This document shows positions 15,242-23,589 of a stretch of DNA of 35,172 bases, piece by piece (positions within the stretch are counted from its first letter, which is position 1; each line of letters opens with the position of its first letter). A program made the position numbers and the translations under genes. Source of the DNA: CAIKZJ01 sp964626015 (GTDB lineage: Bacteria; Bacteroidota; Ignavibacteria; Tepidaquicellales; Tepidaquicellaceae); contig CAZVCC010000035.1 of assembly GCA_964626015.1 (NCBI GenBank), forward strand, positions 1-35,172. Reading direction: 5' to 3'. Under the pieces are notes generated by a model that saw only the letters and a program-made list of their open reading frames with translations, had not been told where the DNA came from and searched no databases.

Positions 15242-16213
15242 TTAAAATTTTTTATTTATGAAGGTTCTTTGTTCGCCAATGTTTAATATTCTTGTTTTGT
15301 CCTGTATGTTGTATTCCTTAATTAATTTTTCAAGTTTGTATAACGGGTCGTTAACGTCAGCAAGCCTGAACTGAAAGACACCGTAATGCGCAGGCATGAA
15401 TTCTTTTGCTTTCAAATCAAGAAATATTTTTATCGCTCCCTCGGGATATACGTGTCTTTTGTTTCCGCATCCATCGCATTCTTCGCAGGGTCCGATAGGT
15501 ATTATTGCAAGGTCTATTTCAAACCTTTCGCTTAGTTTCTTGAATGAGAAAGGGTCGTATCCTGTATCGCCGCCAAAGTAAACTGTCATTCCGTTATAAC
15601 TGAATATAAATCCTGAATACGAATGCTCACCCCAGAGGAAACCATCAAGTCCGTACCTGCCGCCCCAGTGACGGGAATATGCCGTGTAAACCGTGAGTCC
15701 GTTTATTGTTACCGAGTCCCCTATCGGATTAATGCTTTCATAGCCGTTGTTATTATCCAATCGTATGTAGTTATAATCATACCCGGGGAGGTAAGATTCC
15801 ACGCCGTCCGGAAAAACGAACGGCACTCCTTTATTCCTGTCCTGCATAACGTCAATCGTTCCTAAACTTAAATGGTCTATATGCGGATGAGTAACTGCTA
15901 TCAAGTCCAGCCTGGGAATATTTGATACTTCAATACCAGGTTCAACAAGTCTCTTGGAAAATATCCCGATGGATGTTGTCAGCACGGGGTCGGTTAATAT
16001 TTGCTTGTCATCCATCTGTATAAGGCATGTCGAATGACCTACCCATAAAACAGCAAGACGTGCGCCGGGTAAAACGGGATTGGTCACTTTATTCTTTACT
16101 TCTTTTGGCGGTTTAAAAGAAGAAGGACCGTTGCCCGCTATTTCCTGAAATATCGTGCAGCCTTGAAAAGAAACCGCAAGAATGACAATTAATATTAATC
16201 TTAGTTTGACCAA
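15242..16213 (-). CDS. Metallo-beta-lactamase-fold lipoprotein, NAPE-PLD/UlaG-like, with a Cys cluster
   Basis: A 323-residue protein with a lipobox at Cys19 (SFQGC). The MBL domain starts with LAVLWVGHSTCLIQ, has the metal motif THPHIDHL (108-115), SRHWGGR near 181 and GGDTGYD (214-220), an order typical of N-acyl-phosphatidylethanolamine phospholipase D-like and UlaG-like hydrolases. Where relatives usually have a short loop before the H-x-x-P-E motif, this one has PCEECDGCG (242-250) before NKRHVYPEGA, placing three Cys (243, 246, 249) next to the active-site His254. The start is TTG, because no ATG is available. It should be anchored in the periplasm or outer membrane. Substrate unknown. 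Confidence 0.85.
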   Translation of the reverse strand: MVKLRLILIVILAVSFQGCTIFQEIAGNGPSSFKPPKEVKNKVTNPVLPGARLAVLWVGHSTCLIQMDDKQILTDPVLTTSIGIFSKRLVEPGIEVSNIPRLDLIAVTHPHIDHLSLGTIDVMQDRNKGVPFVFPDGVESYLPGYDYNYIRLDNNNGYESINPIGDSVTINGLTVYTAYSRHWGGRYGLDGFLWGEHSYSGFIFSYNGMTVYFGGDTGYDPFSFKKLSERFEIDLAIIPIGPCEECDGCGNKRHVYPEGAIKIFLDLKAKEFMPAHYGVFQFRLADVNDPLYKLEKLIKEYNIQDKTRILNIGEQRTFINKKF

Positions 16214-16217
16214 AATA

Positions 16218-16799
16218 TTAATAGTACTTTATATAAAATCCTATGTTATATTTGCTTAATGCATTCTGTTTGTATGCAAACTTTAATCCGAACATCCCGA
16301 AAACTGAATACAATCCAGCTTCGTACATAATCCCCTCAACTTTGCTGTTAAACTCATTCTTCTGGCTGTAATAACCCGCACCAAGCGAAAAACTCAGGTA
16401 CTCTCCTCCCTGTGCTAACGGAAAATAAACCCTCGCACCGGTGTTGTACATGTACCTTTTTGCTTTTGTGTTATCAAAGCCTCCGGTGACAAACTGAGGA
16501 GTGAAAAATATCTCTGCAGAGCCAGAGAACTTTTTCACCGGTTTCACCATCAGTACGGAAAAATGCCCGAGATACTTATTCGGTTTAAACGTGTAAGATA
16601 ACGGAGTAACCTGCCATTCAAAACCAAACTCAGTCCCGTGCCTCCCGTTCCCGTTGTCTTCAAAGAATACAGGCGAAGGAATCAGCTGCATTAATGCCCA
16701 GCTTGGATATTTTATAAAAATATTTTCTCTCTCTGCCTGTGCATTCACGCTAAACGTAAACAACATGTTAATCAAAAACAGTATGACTAACCTGCGCAC
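16218..16799 (-). CDS. Outer-membrane protein, unknown function
   Basis: The frame is open further upstream (to a TTG at 16883), but those extra residues come from a direct repeat. I place the start at a GTG (16799) that gives a compact signal peptide, MRRLVILFLINMLFTFSV, cut near NAQ-AE. A TTG at 16817 is also possible. The mature ~170 residues form barrel-like strands: FGFEWQVTPLSYTF, KYLGHFSVLMVKP, FSGSAEIFFTPQFVTGGFD, YLSFSLGAGYYSQKN, ending YNIGFYIKYY with a terminal Tyr. It is probably a small outer-membrane barrel in the same operon as the MBL lipoprotein, whose TTG start lies 4 bp after this stop. Confidence 0.72.
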   Translation of the reverse strand: MRRLVILFLINMLFTFSVNAQAERENIFIKYPSWALMQLIPSPVFFEDNGNGRHGTEFGFEWQVTPLSYTFKPNKYLGHFSVLMVKPVKKFSGSAEIFFTPQFVTGGFDNTKAKRYMYNTGARVYFPLAQGGEYLSFSLGAGYYSQKNEFNSKVEGIMYEAGLYSVFGMFGLKFAYKQNALSKYNIGFYIKYY

Positions 16800-16801
16800 A
16801 G

Positions 16802-16902
16802 CGTTTATTTGTGCCAATTGGTGTGAGATATCTCCTACTCTTTTTCTCCTGCTGTTATTTATATTTACGTTTATTTGTGCCAATTTGCGGGAGATATCTC
16901 CT
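16802..16902. repeat. 35-bp direct repeat with ggagatatctcc palindrome, 66-bp offset
   Basis: cgtttatttgtgccaatt begins units at 16802-16836 and 16868-16902, which differ at three bases. Each ends in gagatatctcct; the second has the perfect 12-bp palindrome ggagatatctcc. On the minus strand the offset of 66 keeps the frame and would give G-D-I-S-x-x-L-A-Q-I-N twice ahead of the outer-membrane protein gene. Confidence 0.9.
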
Positions 16903-16925
16903 GTTTAAATTTTTACTTAAGTACA

Positions 16926-18539
16926 TCAAAAACTGTTTGCAATGAACAATTTTAATTCATAAACATTTCTCGTAACATCATCAAGTTTCTTGTATCGGGA
17001 CGCTCTTCTGTAGTAGTTCACTTCAAATCCAATATCAGTTGACTTTGTAAGCTTGATACCTACACGAGGAGAAAAAACAATCAGATTGTCATTTCCGTCA
17101 GCACCGTCAATAGTGTATATCATGAAATTGTACAACCCAAGAAACAAGTACCCCTGATTCCTGAACCCAAGGTACGTTTCAAACTTATTTGCGAAACCCA
17201 TACCGAAATTGTAATCGCGGTATGCAGTACCGTCTGCTTCATATTTATAAGCTTCAGGTACATTATTACCTCCTCCGAGTACTATTCCTGCAATATGCAG
17301 GCTTGATTCAAAAGTTACATCGCTTACAGTCGGAAACTTATACACAATGCCGCCGCCAAGACTGTTTGCTGCAATTTCGTAGTATGTATTATTGTAATAA
17401 TCAAAATGCTGGAACATACCAATTAACAACTTTTGGTCTGCTTTGTATTTATAGTTTTTTCCGAACAACAATCCGTAAACACTCACCTGGCTTATAAGCG
17501 GCTGTGTTCCTATGCTGAATAGCCCTTTGAAATTAAAAAAGTCATAAGGCTTTCGTGATTTATCTGTAAACGGATTTCCGTAATACATATCGAGCCGAAG
17601 CGAAAGATTCCCGTTTCCTCTGTAAATATTCTTACCCTGGTAAATGAAACTCGGACCGACTTCAATCGAGCTTGTAAGAGGCTCAATTTCGTATATACTC
17701 TTCGAACGGACGCGCGTGACATCACCCTTAAAAAGTCTGTTTATCCCTCTCGTTGGAGCCAGAAGGAATGCTCCTATCTCACGCCAGAGTCTTTCGGAAC
17801 CTGTTTTCCTTTCGTCAATGATAAGTGAGGAAAGACGGTAAGTCATTTCACCAAGAGCTATACCTCCTAAAGTTGTAGTAATAAAATCATTAATAGACGG
17901 ATAGTTAACTTCCATGAAAAATTCCCACATAAAACTTCCTGCCATCGAATAAGGCGCAGACTCCCAGAAAGTAAGCCCGCTTGAACGTGCAAAGTTAAAA
18001 TATGTGTTCCCGTGATACGGGTGCATTAACTGGTTTGTGGAGAAATGGTCTGAATCAAAAACAAATGCATGGTTAAAATTTGCTTTTACAGTCTGTGTGC
18101 TGATTACAGCCCACGGCTGAGGTACTATGTATCTGCTGATTGACCAAACCCCGATATTAAGAAAGAATATTTCAACGAGCGGCAGCCAGTAATTTTTCTT
18201 TGCTCTGAATGAAGAATCAAACTGTATATTTTTTGATAATGAAGAATATCTTTTTTCAGCACCGAAGTAGGATTCATCCTGTCCTTCTTTCAGCGTGTCA
18301 AGCCTGAAAAGAGGCTCCGAGAATACTCTGCCAAGGTTTACATCGTTTTCTATTACAATCGATGAAAGCTTAAGTTTAGCATCTCCATTTATAGTATAAA
18401 TATCATCCTTCGGCTCCTGAACGCTGACCGCTGATACAAAAATACCTGCATCGGCTCTTTCTATGACTTCATCCGTCTGAGAAAAAGCCGACTGGGATAA
18501 AAGAACAATTATAAATATAATGAAAATGTTTTTAATCAT
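16926..18539 (-). CDS. DUF3943 domain outer-membrane protein
   Basis: A 537-residue protein with a signal peptide (MIKNIFIIFIIVLLSQSA, cut near FSQ-TD). Residues ~115-245 match DUF3943: DHFSTNQLMHPYHGNTYFNF (164-183), ARSSGLTFWESAPYSMAGSF, WEFFMEVNYPSINDF and TTLGGIALGEMTYRLSS (222-238), with the conserved HPYHG, W-E, N-D and G-E pairs. The C-terminal half has long amphipathic strands like a large barrel and ends in -NSF. The family is common in Bacteroidota and has no settled function; the HPYHG core in a membrane setting recalls acid phosphatase-like proteins only loosely. It starts within the stop of the LA_2272-like gene (ATGA overlap). Confidence 0.88.
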   Translation of the reverse strand: MIKNIFIIFIIVLLSQSAFSQTDEVIERADAGIFVSAVSVQEPKDDIYTINGDAKLKLSSIVIENDVNLGRVFSEPLFRLDTLKEGQDESYFGAEKRYSSLSKNIQFDSSFRAKKNYWLPLVEIFFLNIGVWSISRYIVPQPWAVISTQTVKANFNHAFVFDSDHFSTNQLMHPYHGNTYFNFARSSGLTFWESAPYSMAGSFMWEFFMEVNYPSINDFITTTLGGIALGEMTYRLSSLIIDERKTGSERLWREIGAFLLAPTRGINRLFKGDVTRVRSKSIYEIEPLTSSIEVGPSFIYQGKNIYRGNGNLSLRLDMYYGNPFTDKSRKPYDFFNFKGLFSIGTQPLISQVSVYGLLFGKNYKYKADQKLLIGMFQHFDYYNNTYYEIAANSLGGGIVYKFPTVSDVTFESSLHIAGIVLGGGNNVPEAYKYEADGTAYRDYNFGMGFANKFETYLGFRNQGYLFLGLYNFMIYTIDGADGNDNLIVFSPRVGIKLTKSTDIGFEVNYYRRASRYKKLDDVTRNVYELKLFIANSF

Positions 18540-19684
18540 AATAATACTACCCCCCCCTCTATGATAAATTTGTTCGTGAAATGAGGACTGTAGTAGCTGT
18601 CCGCATAAAACGTGTAGCCTCCGTTAACAAAGAGTCTAAGTTTTTTGTAAACATTTCTCTCTAATCCTGCTCTCAGAGTTATTGCAAACTGATGGTCACT
18701 CTTTTTGTTAGCGACCTGGTCTTTTTCGTTTGAAATGTGTGAATAGCCAAGGTCGGTATTGATGTCGAAATGCTTGAGTCTAAAAGTATAACCGGCTCTG
18801 TATGACACAAGAATTGATTTGTTTGTGTTCGATGAAACAACGGGACCGCCAATTTCAAACATAGAATATATGTTGTTGGTTCTGAACCTTGCACCGAGTG
18901 CTGCGTAAGACAGATTGCCAGCCGACAGCAGTAAGTTTATTTTTGTGTTGTTATAAATGTAAACAAGTCCGAGAGTTGTTCCTTTTTGTTTCTTTGTTAC
19001 TGCATTAAAAATACCAATCTGCAGCCCGAAATTGTCCTCTACAGCATTCACCAGCCCGATTTGAACACCCTTCTGGTACTTGGTTATATTCAGTGACGAT
19101 AGCTGAAAGCCCATGTTTGAATAACCGGCAAGGTTGAATAGCAAAGCCAGCTGCGCCCCGTACAGCTTTTTACCGGTTATGTTTCCCGCAAAGGCTGATT
19201 GCAGTAAACTAATGTCTTTGCCGTTTGAATTGTATATCCCGGCAAGCTGTATTCCGTTTATGCTTTCAAAATTTACATTGGCAATGCCTGCAAGCTGAAC
19301 TCCCTGAAATTCATCGAATGAAAGGTTTGCTAATCCGCCGAGCAGAAATCCCCTGCCTCCGGTGGTTAAAACGTTAGCTCCTCCCGAAATCTGCATCCCC
19401 CTTAGCTTTCCCCTTGTTTCAGCATAAAGCCCGTTTACCTGCAAACCGCTTAAATCGCCCTCAAGAACAGAAAAGACTCCGTTTAAAGAGGCTCCGCTGA
19501 GTTTGTTAAATCGCGAACCTATAATCCCAAGATTGAATCCTACGTTGTCTCTTAATGACTGGTTAATACTAATCGGGTAAACAAGGGATAGGTTAAACGG
19601 TATGTGCTTTCCCTGTGCCTGCAGAATTGAGGCATAAAGCAGAAAGACACAAACCGACAAAAATATTCTGTAAATTTTTGTCAT
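18536..19684 (-). CDS. LA_2272-like surface repeat protein
   Basis: A 382-residue protein with a signal peptide (MTKIYRIFLSVCVFLLYA, cut near LQA-QG). Residues ~60-240 are made of imperfect repeats of about 16-22 residues built around G-(V/L/I)-Q-(L/I/V)-(A/G)-G-(I/L)-x-N: GLQVNGLYAE, GMQISGGANV, GVQLAGIANV, GIQLAGIYNS, GFQLSSLNI, GVQIGLVNAV, GLQIGIFNAV. This pattern is that of the LA_2272-type surface repeat proteins known from Leptospira and Bacteroidota. The last third has barrel-like strands and ends VVLL. It is probably outer-membrane or surface-exposed. It overlaps the DUF3943 gene by 4 nt, which argues for a shared complex or pathway. Function unknown. Confidence 0.82.
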   Translation of the reverse strand: MTKIYRIFLSVCVFLLYASILQAQGKHIPFNLSLVYPISINQSLRDNVGFNLGIIGSRFNKLSGASLNGVFSVLEGDLSGLQVNGLYAETRGKLRGMQISGGANVLTTGGRGFLLGGLANLSFDEFQGVQLAGIANVNFESINGIQLAGIYNSNGKDISLLQSAFAGNITGKKLYGAQLALLFNLAGYSNMGFQLSSLNITKYQKGVQIGLVNAVEDNFGLQIGIFNAVTKKQKGTTLGLVYIYNNTKINLLLSAGNLSYAALGARFRTNNIYSMFEIGGPVVSSNTNKSILVSYRAGYTFRLKHFDINTDLGYSHISNEKDQVANKKSDHQFAITLRAGLERNVYKKLRLFVNGGYTFYADSYYSPHFTNKFIIEGGVVLL

Positions 19685-19707
19685 AAATATTTAGTAAGAT
19701 TTATAAA

Positions 19708-20124
19708 TTATTTCGAGATAAATGTCATTATTTTTTCACTGCCTTTAAGAAGCTCAAGATTGTTGTTCCTGATTTCAAATCCTGTTACTTTTTTTAACGC
19801 ATCAAGGAATTCTATTTCAATGCCTTCACCGCAGTATATCTTCGTGATTGCACCCGGGTCGAGTGTAAGTTTTCCTGATTCATACTTGTAAGATCCGGTA
19901 AAGCTGTTGCATCCGGTAAACCCTGAAAAAACATTATCAGGGGTGAATCTTATGTAAGGATTTTTATAATCGGGGGAATTTGCATCCGGAATCTTACCGT
20001 TTAGTGCGTTCAAATTCCACTGCTTGGATGTTAAGTCGCTAATTTTATTAACAGATTTTGATGAGTTACAGGATAGACAAACAGATATAATCAAACAAAA
20101 AATAACCGCAGTAGTATTTTTCAT
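19708..20124 (-). CDS. META domain lipoprotein (HslJ-like)
   Basis: A 138-residue lipoprotein: signal MKNTTAVIFCLIISVCLS with the lipid-modified Cys19. The rest is one META domain: KQWNLNALNGKIPD, a strand-loop with PYIRFTPDNVFSGFTGCNSFTGSYKY (the highly conserved GCN core near residue 71), KLTLDPGAITKIYC and a closing EIEFLDALKKVTGFEI. META proteins such as HslJ are envelope proteins linked to heat and drug stress, without a known enzymatic activity. It lies 23 bp upstream of the LA_2272-like gene and may be the first gene of the minus-strand envelope operon. Confidence 0.9.
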   Translation of the reverse strand: MKNTTAVIFCLIISVCLSCNSSKSVNKISDLTSKQWNLNALNGKIPDANSPDYKNPYIRFTPDNVFSGFTGCNSFTGSYKYESGKLTLDPGAITKIYCGEGIEIEFLDALKKVTGFEIRNNNLELLKGSEKIMTFISK

Positions 20125-20323
20125 AATTTTATTTTCAATAATATATTTAAAAAGTCACAAATATAATATGATAATAAATTTATGCATAATCGTTCAGTTT
20201 TATTACCATGAGTAACTATTATTTGATTGGCAGTGATTGAAACCTCGTAATAGAATTTCATATTTTAGAAAAATACTTTAAATTACTACAAAAAATATAA
20301 CAATACTTACAAATAATTAAATT
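20125..20323. promoter_or_regulatory. Divergent promoter region for the envelope run and the cbb3 genes
   Basis: This 199-bp AT-rich spacer separates the META lipoprotein (minus) and ccoNO (plus). Both transcripts should start here. The direct repeat tgattg-gcag-tgattg at 20225-20240 is the only pattern seen; it does not fit the inverted FNR consensus. No base repeat or palindrome is present. Confidence 0.45.
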
Positions 20324-22489
20324 ATGTCTGACCTTACATCTACGAACACAACGCTGGATAAATTCAGCTACGACAATGTTATTGTCAAATATTTCGCGTA
20401 CGCTGTAATGATCTGGGGAGCGGTGGGAATGCTGGTCGGCTTGCTGATTGCCGGACAGATTATTATTCCCGCTTGGAACCTGAACTTGCAATATACTACG
20501 TTTGGAAGAATCAGACCACTGCACACAAACGCTGTTATTTTTGCTTTTGTTGGCAATGCAATTTTTATGGGTATCTATTATTCCCTTCAAAGACTTTTAA
20601 AAGCAAGGATGTACAGCGATTTGCTCTCTAAGGTTCATTTCTGGGGATGGCAGCTTATAATAGTTCTCGCCGCAATAACACTTCCGCTTGGACTTACTAC
20701 AAGCAAAGAATACGCAGAACTTGAATGGCCTATCGATATTCTAATTGCAGTTGTATGGGTGGTTTTTGCTATTAATATGTTCGGCACAATTGCAAAAAGA
20801 CGCGAACGGCACATGTATGTTGCAATTTGGTTTTATATCGCAACGGTAGTAACGGTTGCCGTTCTTCACATATTTAATTCATTAGCAATTCCTGCCGGTC
20901 TGTTTAAAAGCTATCCGATATACGCAGGCGTTCAGGATGCCCTCGTGCAGTGGTGGTACGGACATAATGCTGTTGCATTCTTCCTGACAACACCCTATTT
21001 GGGACTGATGTACTATTATCTTCCGAAAGCTGCGGAAAGACCCGTCTATTCTTATAAACTTTCTATTATACATTTTTGGACTCTAATATTTCTTTATATT
21101 TGGGCTGGACCGCATCACCTGTTATACAGTGCACTGCCTGATTGGGCACAATCACTCGGTACGGTTTTTTCAATCATGCTTATCGCGCCTTCATGGGGCG
21201 GTATGATAAATGGTCTTTTGACTTTGAGAGGCGCATGGGATAAAGTAAGAGAAAGCGTAGTGCTTAAGTTTATGGTTGTTGCAGTAACAGCTTACGGAAT
21301 GGCAACGTTTGAAGGTCCAACATTATCACTGAAAAATGTAAATGCAATCGCACACTTTACAGACTGGATTGTTGCCCATGTTCACGTCGGAGCACTTGGC
21401 TGGAATGGATTCCTGACCTTTGGAATACTATACTGGCTTGTGCCGAGACTCTTTAAGACTCAGTTGTTCTCAAAGAAAATGGCTAACTTCCATTTCTGGA
21501 TTGGATTCATTGGAATCATATTTTATGCTGCTCCTATGTACTGGTCGGGAATTACTCAGGCGTTAATGTGGAAGCAGTTCACACCGGAAGGCGTTTTGCA
21601 GTACCCGAATTTTCTTGAGACTCTGCTTCAGATTAAGATGATGCACATGATTAGATTTACAGGAGGATTATTCTATTATGCAGGATTTATTGCTATGCTG
21701 TATAATCTTGTAAAGACAATTAAAGCAGGAATCTTTATTGGTGATGAGAATGCTGAAGCACCTGCACTTGAAAAGAATGTACACTTCGAACCGATTAAAG
21801 GCGGTGTGATGAAGAAGCATAGACTTATTGAAAGACGTCCGTTTCAGTTTACCATACTTGCAATTGTTGCAATTTTAATCGGAGGATTAATTGAAATAAT
21901 ACCAACGTATTTAATTAAATCTAATATACCGACTATTCCAAGCGTTAAGCCTTATTCAGCTCTTGAGCTTCAGGGAAGAGATATATACATAAGAGAAGGA
22001 TGCGTTAATTGCCACTCTCAGCTTGTGCGTCCGTTCCGTTCTGAAACTGAACGTTATGGAGAGTATTCCAAAGCAGGTGAGTATGTTTACGACCATCCTT
22101 TCCTGTGGGGTTCTAAACGCACTGGTCCTGACCTACTAAGGGTCGGAAAGAAATATCCGAACTTATGGCACTATCTGCACATGGACGATCCGACGACGGT
22201 TTCGCCGGGCTCTCTAATGCCGAGATATCCATGGCTGAAAGAACAGGTGCTGGATATTTCAACCACAGAAAGCAAAATCAGTGCAATGAAGACTCTTGGC
22301 GTGCCGTATCCAGAGGGATATGAAAAGATTGCCAACAACGATCTGCAGAAGCAGGCGGAAGAAATCGCACTGGATTTACAGAAACAGGGAATCGATGTTA
22401 CGAGCGATAAGGATATCATCGCATTGATTGCTTACTTGCAGAGGCTCGGAACAGACATTAAAAACACAACACAACAAACAACAAAATAA
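20324..22489 (+). CDS. ccoNO: Fused CcoN-CcoO, cbb3-type cytochrome c oxidase subunits I/II
   Basis: A 721-residue inner-membrane protein that reduces O2 to water and pumps protons. Residues 1-480 are CcoN with about twelve membrane segments and its ligands: H67 (RPLHTN), H214 in WYGHN, H264-H265 in PHH (CuB side), and H352/H354 in AHVHVG (heme b ligands). Residues ~500-721 are CcoO: one anchor helix (FTILAIVAILIGGLIEI), a single c-type heme site CVNCH (560-564) and the LMPRYPWL Met ligand near 632. Fusion of the two subunits is known in Bacteroidota and relatives. It heads an operon with ccoQ and ccoP. No copper ATPase ccoI or ccoS is in the cluster seen here. Confidence 0.95.
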   Translation: MSDLTSTNTTLDKFSYDNVIVKYFAYAVMIWGAVGMLVGLLIAGQIIIPAWNLNLQYTTFGRIRPLHTNAVIFAFVGNAIFMGIYYSLQRLLKARMYSDLLSKVHFWGWQLIIVLAAITLPLGLTTSKEYAELEWPIDILIAVVWVVFAINMFGTIAKRRERHMYVAIWFYIATVVTVAVLHIFNSLAIPAGLFKSYPIYAGVQDALVQWWYGHNAVAFFLTTPYLGLMYYYLPKAAERPVYSYKLSIIHFWTLIFLYIWAGPHHLLYSALPDWAQSLGTVFSIMLIAPSWGGMINGLLTLRGAWDKVRESVVLKFMVVAVTAYGMATFEGPTLSLKNVNAIAHFTDWIVAHVHVGALGWNGFLTFGILYWLVPRLFKTQLFSKKMANFHFWIGFIGIIFYAAPMYWSGITQALMWKQFTPEGVLQYPNFLETLLQIKMMHMIRFTGGLFYYAGFIAMLYNLVKTIKAGIFIGDENAEAPALEKNVHFEPIKGGVMKKHRLIERRPFQFTILAIVAILIGGLIEIIPTYLIKSNIPTIPSVKPYSALELQGRDIYIREGCVNCHSQLVRPFRSETERYGEYSKAGEYVYDHPFLWGSKRTGPDLLRVGKKYPNLWHYLHMDDPTTVSPGSLMPRYPWLKEQVLDISTTESKISAMKTLGVPYPEGYEKIANNDLQKQAEEIALDLQKQGIDVTSDKDIIALIAYLQRLGTDIKNTTQQTTK

Positions 22490-22492
22490 ATT

Positions 22493-22651
22493 ATGTTCAG
22501 TAAATTTTTTGTTTCAGTAGAGTGGTTAGGTGTTTTCGCAATAGCAACAATGTTATTGTTCATTCTGGCATTTATAATAATAATGGTCTGGGTTGCAAGA
22601 CTCGATAAGGACCAGGTTGAAGAACAAAGAAATCTACCGTTAAAAGATTAA
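22493..22651 (+). CDS. ccoQ: Small CcoQ/FixQ-like cbb3 oxidase subunit
   Basis: A 52-residue protein starting 3 bp after the ccoNO stop and ending 12 bp before ccoP. It has one membrane helix (GVFAIATMLLFILAFIIIMV, about 13-32) followed by a charged tail (ARLDKDQVEEQRNLPLKD). Size, topology and position between ccoNO and ccoP match CcoQ/FixQ, a small subunit that stabilises the oxidase and helps CcoP bind. Sequence conservation is low in this family, so the call rests mainly on position and topology. Confidence 0.85.
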   Translation: MFSKFFVSVEWLGVFAIATMLLFILAFIIIMVWVARLDKDQVEEQRNLPLKD

Positions 22652-22663
22652 AGATTATTTATT

Positions 22664-23479
22664 ATGAATAAAAAAGTTTTATTTAGCATCATAGTTAGCA
22701 TCCTCGTTACTACGTTTCAGCATAGTAGCGCTCTCGCGCAGACCGCAGAGAAAGAACCTTATTCAGACACGTATGTGTACATGATACTGGCTGCATTGTT
22801 GTTTACGCTTGCTGTACTTTTTGCATCGCTAATGATATTTGAATCTGCAGAAAGAAGGAAAAAGGTTAAAGTTGCTGCTGCTGTGATTACAGGGAGTATA
22901 ATGCAGGACCATGAATACGACGGCATTCAGGAACTTGACAACCCTGCGCCCGCATGGTTTCAGGCATTGTTTTATATAACAATAGTGTTTGCTATCGTTT
23001 ATATGATACAATATCACATGATTGGAAAGTCAAATTCTTCTGCTGACGAATATCTTCAGGAAATAACAATTGCACAGCAACAAAAAGATGAGTTATTAAG
23101 AACAGGCGGACTAATAAACGAGACAAATGTTGAGGTTTTAACAGATGCTGCTGATATAAGTAAGGGCAAGGAAATATTTACTGTTAATTGCGTCAGCTGT
23201 CATAATGCAGACGGAGGAGGAGGTGTGGGTCCTAATTTAACAGATGAATACTGGATTCATGGCGGCGGAATAAAGAATGTATATGGAATTATAAAGAACG
23301 GCGTAACGGCTAAAGGAATGATTGCGTGGCAGACACAGCTGAATCCTAAACAAATGAATCAGGTTGCAAGCTATGTACTAACCCTGCAGGGAACAAAGCC
23401 AGCAAGTCCGAAAGCACCAGAAGGTAATATATGGGTTGATACAACAGCAACAACTCCCAAAGACACATTAAAGAAATAG
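22664..23479 (+). CDS. ccoP: CcoP, cbb3 oxidase cytochrome c subunit III (mono-heme)
   Basis: A 271-residue membrane cytochrome c. After a signal-like first segment come helix 38-58, the CcoP signature DGIQELDNPAPAWF (86-99), a second helix (102-117) and one cytochrome c domain with CVSCH (176-180) and the Met ligand in KGMIAW (about 219). Classical proteobacterial CcoP has two CxxCH motifs; only one is present here, as is known in Bacteroidota-type enzymes. It passes electrons from a periplasmic donor to CcoO. The Ala/Pro/Thr-rich tail is probably disordered. Its position within the ccoNO-Q-P set supports the call. Confidence 0.95.
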   Translation: MNKKVLFSIIVSILVTTFQHSSALAQTAEKEPYSDTYVYMILAALLFTLAVLFASLMIFESAERRKKVKVAAAVITGSIMQDHEYDGIQELDNPAPAWFQALFYITIVFAIVYMIQYHMIGKSNSSADEYLQEITIAQQQKDELLRTGGLINETNVEVLTDAADISKGKEIFTVNCVSCHNADGGGGVGPNLTDEYWIHGGGIKNVYGIIKNGVTAKGMIAWQTQLNPKQMNQVASYVLTLQGTKPASPKAPEGNIWVDTTATTPKDTLKK

Positions 23480-23499
23480 ATTATTTAACTCTAAAAGCA

Positions 23500-23536
23500 A
23501 AAGCGTGGTAATACAAAAAACTTGTTACCACGCTTT
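23500..23536 (+). terminator. Hairpin between ccoP and ccoG
   Basis: aaagcgtggtaa (23500-23511) and ttaccacgcttt (23525-23536) pair perfectly over 12 bp with a 13-nt loop. No T-run follows, so it may be an mRNA processing or stabilising hairpin, or a partial terminator between the structural oxidase genes and the maturation genes. A second small palindrome (tgac-aaaa-gtca) follows directly. Confidence 0.55.
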
Positions 23537-23589
23537 AGTCCGCTGTGGCTGACAAAAGTCAACGGATATCATAATAACAAAAAGCTATC

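Noticed and set aside
16800..16883. Basic N-terminal extension of the outer-membrane protein at 16218
   Set aside because: It starts with TTG and encodes the direct repeat; a signal peptide starts more naturally at GTG 16799 or TTG 16817.
20223..20241. Possible FNR box upstream of ccoNO
   Set aside because: ttgattggcagtgattgaa is a direct, not inverted, repeat and does not match TTGAT-N4-ATCAA.
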